In this document: piece by piece, positions 57,121 to 64,000 of the stretch
How positions within the stretch are numbered: position 1 is the first letter of the stretch
How the letters are laid out: each line of letters begins with the position of its first letter
DNA from: Cryptomeria japonica
Taxonomy: Eukaryota; Streptophyta; Pinopsida; Cupressales; Cupressaceae
Assembly: GCF_030272615.1 (NCBI RefSeq)
Contig: NC_081412.1
Coordinates: 97,525,796-97,589,795 of the forward strand
Direction of reading: 5' to 3'
Length of the DNA stretch: 64,000 bases
The notes under the pieces: model-generated
Told to the model about the DNA's origin: nothing
Seen by the model: only the letters and a program-made list of their open reading frames with translations
Database searches by the model: none
Position numbers and translations under genes: made by a program

Positions 57121-60100
57121 GTCGTCGTCGTCGTCGTCGTTGTCATCATCATCATCATCATCATCATCATCAACATCTTTGCCACCATCACCATCACCAT
57201 CACCATCACCATCACCATCACCATCACCATCACCATCACCATCACCATCACCTTCTTCTTCTTCTTGTTCTTCTTCATCGTCATTGAGAAACTATCGATC
57301 GTGATCATCATCCACTCCATCTTCTACTTCTTCGGTATCTTATTCTTCCATCACATTATACTTTATTGGGCTTCCTCTTGGATCATGTCTAACAACAAAT
57401 GACCAACCCGGTTTATGTGGAACCTCTGAGTAAAATAATTGCTCACATTGGCTTGGAAGAACATAGGGCTCATCCCCAACTGGTTCAAATGACCTTGTAT
57501 TTAGCATTATAAAACCATTATCATGTTCAATAACAGTTCTATCAGGATCATTTTTATTCAATTGTAGCCTGTATCATTTGACGACGAACAAAACTAATTT
57601 GAAGGAATTAAAGTCACACTCAAGTATATCATCCAAAATGCCATAGTATCAATTTTGAGAATGTTGAGTATGAATGTCATTTCTTGATGAAATATTTGTC
57701 ACGTCAAAGACTGCAGTGATGCCAGAATCACAAGTTTTCTTCATGTCATCCAACTTTTTTATACGAAATTTATGACCATTGTAGCACATAGCATTGTGGT
57801 GTTTGACCTGCGATATGTCAAACATGTAAAATTTATTGCATTGTGAGTTGATAAACATATGGGTGATTAATAAATTTATACGTACCTGTTTATCTCTTAA
57901 ACCATATGCTAAATCAATTTCCCTTTGCATAACATTGGAATCTCCATTACGATGTGCTTCTTTAACCAATGAAGCCACACCTTCCCATGTTAACGTGCAT
58001 CCAGAATGTTGACAACATTCAATCCATACCATCATCCAATCAAGATTGTTTGCAATATACAAATGTAGTGTATCCCACTCTCGACCAACTATGCAAAAAA
58101 TAAATAGACGTCTTACAATCGATTTATTTTGAAGATTAACAATTAATTAAATACAATAACATCTTATAATTACCTCTCACTTTCCTCAATCTACCTTTCC
58201 CCATCAAGTACTCCCTTCAAATTTGTTAATGGTGTTGGGATCCCAAATACGATCCACGTGGATCTTTGCTGCAAACTTAGGAAGATATTCAGAAATGTAC
58301 ACCATAGTCTGGTATACCATATATCCCTCCACCATAGAACCCTCAGGATGTGCTCTTTGTCGAACCAAAGCTTTCAAAAATTTCAAGTGCCTCTCAACCA
58401 TCCACATTGATGTAGTGTGTATAGGTCGACACAATTCAATCTCCTCAACTTGGTGTATGAGGTAGTGTTCTTGTGCATTGAAAAAAGTTGGAGGTAGACA
58501 CTTTTGCATTTCACACATTAAATGAGGAATTTTTCTCTTCCAATATTTTATATCATCTTTATGGATTTCTTTACATGACAACCACCTACAAGGTATTCAA
58601 GATGCAAAAAAATATATTACATAACAAGTAAAACAAATTGAAAATATAATATCTATACAACAAACTAAACAAATATCACTACTTACCTCATGTATTTTCC
58701 AAGATCATATATGACTTGCTTGACATTATTGTCGAAGTCGTCTAGGAGAGATAGAGGTAGAACGTACTGCAACAATTATAAAATTATCTTTTCATTTTTT
58801 TGTAACATAATGAAAAGTACACGTACGCGCAGTACTTAAATACATACTAAAAACATAAGAACATGAATTACCTTAATGAAGGTATGCCAATTATGCATTT
58901 TCATCCCTGGCCCAAATTCACTTTTCTTTGATATGAGATTGTTTATGTTCGCAGCAAATCCTATGGGAAATAGAATTTTTCATATGACTTCTTTTATAGC
59001 ATTGCTTTGCTGGTCCATTAATAACCAAGGAAGCTCACTTATATTAATTTGGTCTCCATGGCTATTTGATTGAATGACATTTATCATTGCATGATTGGAA
59101 TCCTGAATGTCACTATATATTTTGACAATTTTTTCTTTGTCACGCCTTCCATCCAATATTTTCCATATTGTCTCTGTTATATTCTTTCCAATATGCATAC
59201 TATCAAATAAATGAACAATTTTTAACTACTCGTAGTAGGGCAACCTACTAAATTGTCGGGGATAACTTTTTATTCCCTTAGGAAGGTGGTCATTTATGTC
59301 TTCATGAACTTCATGATCATCAATCACATCATCAATAAACAAAACAAAATAGAAAAGATGTTTTATGACAAACCAATAGATGGAATTGCATTACCTTGAT
59401 GATCAATTCTATTATATTCCAAATTCCATAGGTGAGGTGTCATTCTTCGTGGCTTTGATGTATTTTCTTCTTTCCCATTGAAAAGATGTTTTTCAGTATT
59501 TCGATACTTATGATTTTTGTGGAGAAAGTGCCTATACTCATCAAACACCTGCTTTCCTAAACTTTTTGAATGAGGAGATTTCATCTTTGGACCACAAACA
59601 GGATATGCAAATTTTCCCTTTGTTTGAAGACCTACAAGATAATGTATAATTAGATTAAATATGATAATTTTTTGAATTATAATGTTCATGCACAACTTAA
59701 ACACTATAACATACCACAAAAATGTGTTAGCCCTGGGGCATCGTGCATTGTCCATAGAAGCATCACATGGAATTGAAATTGTCTTTGTCCTATTGGTCTA
59801 GAGATGTCATACATAGTGACACCATTCCATAACTCCAGCAACTCATCGATAAGAGGCTCGATATATACATTCATATCTTTAACTTGGTACTTACCTAATC
59901 GAATGAACAAAAACATCACATAATTATTATGACCATTTTACTGCAATATTTATAATTAAATCTAGATGACTATATTTAAATGATAAAATACCTGGAACAA
60001 TCATTATCCACATTATGTGCTCCCTCTTTATTGACATCCATGGAGGAATGTTATTGTTGATAACAAAAACAGGCCACACTGAGTAAACAGATCTCATCTC

Positions 60101-61314
60101 TCCAAATGGATTGACACTGTCCGCTGCCAATGAAAGCCTGACATTATGAGGTTCTTCTTTAAAGTGTGGCCACTTTTCCTCTATGTCCATAAATGTTGAA
60201 CCATCCACAAGCATTCGAATAATGTCATCTCAAATTCTATTGCGTGCATGGTAATCCATAAATTGTGCCAAGCTAGTGCACTTGAATAATCGTTGCATAC
60301 GTGGAATAATGGGAATATAGCGAAGAACCTTGCGAGGAACCCTTTTTGTTATTTGATCTATTCAATATCTACTAATATGACATTTAGGGCATTCAGTTCG
60401 AAATTCATGTTGTTTGTGTTATATAATATGATCATTGGGACAAGCATCTATTGCTTGATACTCCATTCCAATATCTTTCATAATGGCAGATAATTCTCGG
60501 TATGAGCGAGGTAGAATATTTGATGGTGGTAACAAAAACTCACCTATCAATCTACAGTGAAAAAATATAATTTGTTATAATAAAGAATATTAATGGTATA
60601 GCATGATTCATAGTTTATTATGATATATATGACATACCTTAACATACGTGACATTGTTATGTTGGATAAACCATTCATAACCTTCAAGTTCACCAACAAC
60701 AATACAACAGAGGGAAGAGTTGCCTGCGAGCCTTCGTAAAGGGCCTCAGATGCCTTCTCAAGTAGAGGGACATCATGAACAACATCAAGGTCATCTTCAT
60801 CATCATGATCAATTGCATGAGTACTAAATGAGTCATGGATCAATGTATTTGTACCATCATCTTCAATTGTGTTTTTTGGCTCATGATCATCATCTTCCAT
60901 GGGATCATTATCTTCAGCTTCGATATTCACACCTCCATGTTCGTCCACTTCGAAAACCGTATTCTCAGGGTTGTGTTGATCCATACCATGTGCTCTGGGG
61001 TGCTTGACCTATATAAAATTGATAGGAACAAATAAATCGTGATCATGATCTCATCATCACGTGATTTATTATGTATATAAATTATCAACACAATATAATG
61101 AAAAAATTACCAATGGATGATAATCATGTCCACCTTCAATATGACCATGCAGCCTACAATGTTTCTTCATTGTTTTGATTAGAAGTCTTCTAGTCTTTAA
61201 CCCCTTACAAATTTTGCACGGACAATAACATTTTCCATCACCTTTTCTTTTCAAGTTAGACCACAATCTAGCAATTGTCTCCTTATTTTGTTGTTTGTTG
61301 ATATTGTCTGACAT
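57022..61314 (-). pseudogene. CACTA copy B: TNP2-like transposase, intron-bearing, broken
   Basis: TNP2-type transposases cut and move CACTA elements. In order on the minus strand: transposase-associated finger (KCYCPCKICKG ... LHGH, 61230-61130); an acidic linker (60980-60780); the Transposase_21 core (CPNDH ... CPKCHISRY near 60450-60370; MRSVYSVWPVF near 60075; KGKFAYPVCGPKMKSPHSKS near 59610-59555); the DUF4218 block (PPTFFNAQEHYLIHQVEEIE, SMWMVERHLKFLKALVRQRA, 58490-58350); the DUF4216 block (DPDRTVIEHDNGF, SFEPVGDEPYVLPSQCEQ, 57560-57440). After a CAA-type TAA at about 57338 the same frame runs on through a Glu/Asp-rich tail to TGA at 57022. Other stops: near 60360, 60225, 57660 and 57280. 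Confidence 0.9.
57046..57268. repeat. Trinucleotide and hexanucleotide microsatellites coding for the acidic tail of TNP2
   Basis: On the minus strand, (GGTGAT)n of about 12 units, then (GAT)n with an inner (GAC)7 block, about 40 Asp codons. In the TNP2 frame these read Gly-Asp repeats and poly-Asp. Opposite-strand and other-frame ORFs here are artefacts. Confidence 0.92.
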
Positions 61315-61389
61315 GGTCTTTCTTCACTGGCAAGAAAATAGAAATTATCATCATGGAATAGAGCATCTTATTGAATTTAGATTTCTAGT

Positions 61390-62207
61390 TTGCTTATTTT
61401 TCATATAAGCTTGCCCAAATATTTTACAGTTATTTTTCATCAAGATTCCCTCAGGAGCTGGCAGATCCTGCTTCCATACTTTAATTATGTTTTCTCAAAG
61501 GACAATCCTAAAAATCTATGCATTGAAAACAACTTTTTACACCTTTGTTGGTTGTGGTGGCGTCACAGAGAGTTTACATCAATAAATGAAGAACATGCCA
61601 ATGCTTTTAATGCAGCAGTAGAAGTCTATCTCTTATTCAATATCTCTAGTGAAACCCCCATGATCTTTTATTGGAGTAGAATTTGTTATATTCTAGAAAT
61701 GACCTTGTCCTTTGTTGATGTGATATTCATCTACCTCAAGAAATAACTGCTCTTTTCTCCAACAAGAAGTGGAACTAAATGAAGATCTAGCACCATGAAA
61801 TGAATCCTCAAAAGGATTACTATAGTTAGTTTTGGTAGATAATGATCTGGGTAAAATACTAATGTGGCTTTAGGAAACATTATGTACTAGCTAAACATAC
61901 TCTAACAACTTTGGTGCGACATGCTACATCCAATTAAGTCTCCATTAGTATCTCTATTGTGTTTATGGATTGGGATTCAATGTACTCTTTTTATACACAA
62001 ATTTTACTTTCAACTCAGGAGGTTTGTATGTACTTACTTGTCTTTCGATTGTATTCCTATTTCAAGAATTTCTTCTGTCAACAAATTATTTGTTGTAAGT
62101 TGTACAAGGAGAATCTTGAACATGCCTTCCATGCTAGCCTTGTTGATACATTCAACACCATCTTGTGCAACAAATCTTTAGAACTCCACTATTTCATTGA
62201 AGAGTGA
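61390..62207 (+). other. Exon-like sequence of unknown origin
   Basis: Longer than chance ORFs with ordinary residue composition: LHLCWLWWRHREFTSINEE near 61540-61600, and LEHAFHASLVDTFNTILCNK near 62110-62170 in other + frames. They could be two exons of a host gene captured by or next to the CACTA element. I do not recognise the family. Confidence 0.4.
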
Positions 62208-62209
62208 GT

Positions 62210-62910
62210 AGTAGGGACAATCTAGGACACTTACAGAGGTTTTGCAAGAGAGATAAATAGACCTAAATATTATGGCTTAATAATGATCAATAGGTAAACA
62301 GATAAGAAACTCTCAATATCAAAATGACTTTCTCAATTGTCTTTACTAGAAATGGATAGATCTGCTAATAATGGCTTTATGACTGTATGTCAACTTTAGA
62401 CTCAATCCAAGAAGAGCTAGAACTAATATGTGATATCTAGATTTATGAACTCTATAATATAACAATCCCATAATTATGTTTCCACGCATCTATACCACAA
62501 CAGAAACATCATGCTAGTGTTCAGCCATAGCAATTGATATCCTAATTATAGAATGTGAAATATGCACATAACTATGAATAAAGATTAAGAAAAACACAGA
62601 AAGATGCTTATTGCAAACATAAATGACTAATGGACAAGAATTGAATTCATTGTAGATAGTTTTGAATATCAAATTCACTTATTTATGTGCATTTACTAAC
62701 TCATGTACTTTTGGCCAACCATTTATCTCTTTCATAAATTAAACACTTATTAATAACATTAAATGGCTGAGTAATTATGTTTTAGTTGAAATTGAAAATA
62801 AAATATTTTATTTCAGGACAGCTCACACTATTCCCTATCATATTTTAGACTCTCGGTTTTGTTAGTAGTGGTTTGATGTCTTTGGAGCTGATCATTGCAT
62901 TTCTTTAGTT
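62210..62910. other. No gene seen
   Basis: AT-rich, non-coding by inspection, between the unknown exons and the PPR relic. Confidence 0.5.
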
Positions 62911-62912
62911 AC

Positions 62913-63701
62913 TTTGCCAGCGTACTCCCAGCCTGTGCCAAAATGGGAGCTTTGGAATAGGGTATGGACATCCATCAAAGCATAAAAGATAGAGGAATTT
63001 TGTCAGATGTAGTTGCAACTGCACAAAATGGATTTGTTGAGAAGGCTTTAGAAACTTTCAAGCAAATGCAATCAGCAGGTGTAAAGCCAAATTCCATGAC
63101 CATTGCTACTATCCTCCCTGCCTGTGCCAAAATGGGAGATTCGAAACAAAGTATGGACATTCATCGAAGCATAAAGGATAGAGAAATTTTGTCCGATGTT
63201 GTAGTTGTAACTGCCCTAGTAGACATGTATGCAAAATGTGGAAGCATAGACAAGGCACGTGAACTGTTTGATATAATGCTTGAAAGAAATGTTGTCTCAT
63301 GGACTGCAACGATTGTTGGATATGCACAAAATGGATTTGTCGAAAAGGCTATAGACACTTTCAAGCAAATGAAATTGGAAGGAATAAAGCCAAATTCCAC
63401 AATCTTTGCCAACATCCTCCCTACCTGTGCAAAAATGGGAGCTTTGGAACAGGGTATGGACATCCATAAAAGCATAAGAGATAGAGGAATTTTGTTAGGT
63501 GTTGTACTTGCAAATGCCTTGCTTGACATGAATGCAAAATGTGGAAACATGGACAAGGCTCGTGAATTGTTTGATATGATGCCGCAAAGAGATGTGATCT
63601 CATGTGAACAATCAACACGCACATATACGAGAGGAAGGGATTGCTGCTATAAAATTGAACGCTCACTCCTCAATCACAGTTCTATGGTTTTACAAGATTA
63701 A
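62913..63701 (+). pseudogene. PPR (pentatricopeptide repeat) protein relic, PLS type
   Basis: PPR proteins bind RNA in mitochondria and chloroplasts. The reading begins FASVLPACAKMGALE, then a TAG near 62958 (CAG-type), then repeats of the form AQNGFVEKALETFKQMQSAG, VKPNSMTIATILPACAKMG, LVDMYAKCGSIDKARELFD and NVVSWTATIVGYAQNGFVEK, giving about three PLS triplets. Between SDVV and ATAQNGF near 63010 roughly one repeat is deleted. After RDVIS near 63600 the PPR pattern stops, and about 30 unrelated codons lead to TAA at 63699-63701. No organelle signal, E or DYW domain remains. It is a fragment of a large plant family. Confidence 0.9.
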
Positions 63702-63746
63702 ACTAGGACAATTAACCACCACATGTATATTTTTTGCAACATAAAA

Positions 63747-63995
63747 CTAAAAACTAGGGCAATTTGAATCTACCTCCTGTACAGGATTGCCTTCAACGTG
63801 GGTTTGATGTTCTTGGGGGTTGAATTCACCACGGACGCCCACGCGGGATTGCAATTCACAAATGAATTCCTTGCCTCTTTTTATTTTGTAATGGTCATTG
63901 TCGTCGGACTTACGATTAACTCGAGCACTTTTTTGAAAAAAGAAAATTCTCATTGCTAATGCCTTCTTTGTCGAAACCAAATGGGAAATTTCCAT
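63747..63995 (-). CDS. Hypothetical protein, low support
   Basis: An 82-codon ORF with a higher GC content than its surroundings, basic in its first half (KSARVNRKSDD, KIKRGKEF). No domain recognised. It ends near the window edge and could be an exon of a gene lying beyond it. Confidence 0.25.
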   Translation of the reverse strand: MEISHLVSTKKALAMRIFFFQKSARVNRKSDDNDHYKIKRGKEFICELQSRVGVRGEFNPQEHQTHVEGNPVQEVDSNCPSF

Positions 63996-64000
63996 CGGAA

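Noticed and set aside
57012-57320. ORF coding for Met-Val and poly-Met
   Set aside because: Wrong frame of the microsatellite; the TNP2 frame reads Gly-Asp and poly-Asp.

Overview
This is eukaryotic, plant nuclear DNA. It is AT-rich, intron-bearing and made almost wholly of decayed transposable elements: Ty3/gypsy chromoviruses with 1.6-3.9 kb LTRs, a Ty1/copia relic, two CACTA (En/Spm) copies and one PPR relic of the type found only in large numbers in land plants. The long LTRs, the nesting, the slow decay and the style of the PPR and SET-like relics suggest a large gymnosperm (conifer) genome. That assignment is inference. I see no intact host gene, no rRNA, no tRNA and no CRISPR array.

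Layout. 1-22061 is a nest of three Ty3/gypsy elements. G1 (+) contributes its pol 3' part and a 3.9 kb 3' LTR (2922-6798). G2 (+) resumes at 6799 in the middle of reverse transcriptase and runs to the end of its 3' LTR at 10485. G3 (-) follows, with LTRs at 10486-13671 (truncated by G2) and 18479-22061 and gag-pol at 13736-18329. The simplest order is G3 first, then G2 into the G3 LTR, then G1 into G2. 22062-28795 holds a SET-domain-like pseudogene whose last codons were split by a copia element (23330-28732) with a perfect 5 bp target duplication. 28860-31130 is a CACTA ORF2 (Ptta/En/Spm-type) relic on the + strand. 31130-39080 is a poorly readable mosaic with a Ty3/gypsy protease relic (-), a cluster of strong hairpins at 34.1-34.5 kb and a LTR-like block near 36.2-37.5 kb.

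39080-52900 is the least explained part. Two paralogous, broken genes of a family I do not recognise (U1 at 40312-44828 and U2 at 48122-51775) lie in the same direction. Each is preceded by a related block rich in the motif TCGATGA and followed by a shared 40 bp sequence. U1 is interrupted by a 1.29 kb LTR-derived insert that is flanked by a 96 bp duplication of the target. U2 is preceded by seven degenerate copies of a roughly 72 bp core whose ends can pair.

52970-61314 is a second, longer CACTA copy on the - strand: ORF2 at 53552-56564 and TNP2-like transposase at 57022-61314, with a microsatellite-encoded acidic tail. 61390-62210 has unidentified exon-like sequence. 62913-63701 is a broken PPR gene, and an unidentified ORF reaches nearly to the window end.

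Across the window, premature stops in the elements are mostly TAG and TGA where the related copy has Gln or Arg. This points to loss of methylated cytosines in silenced DNA.
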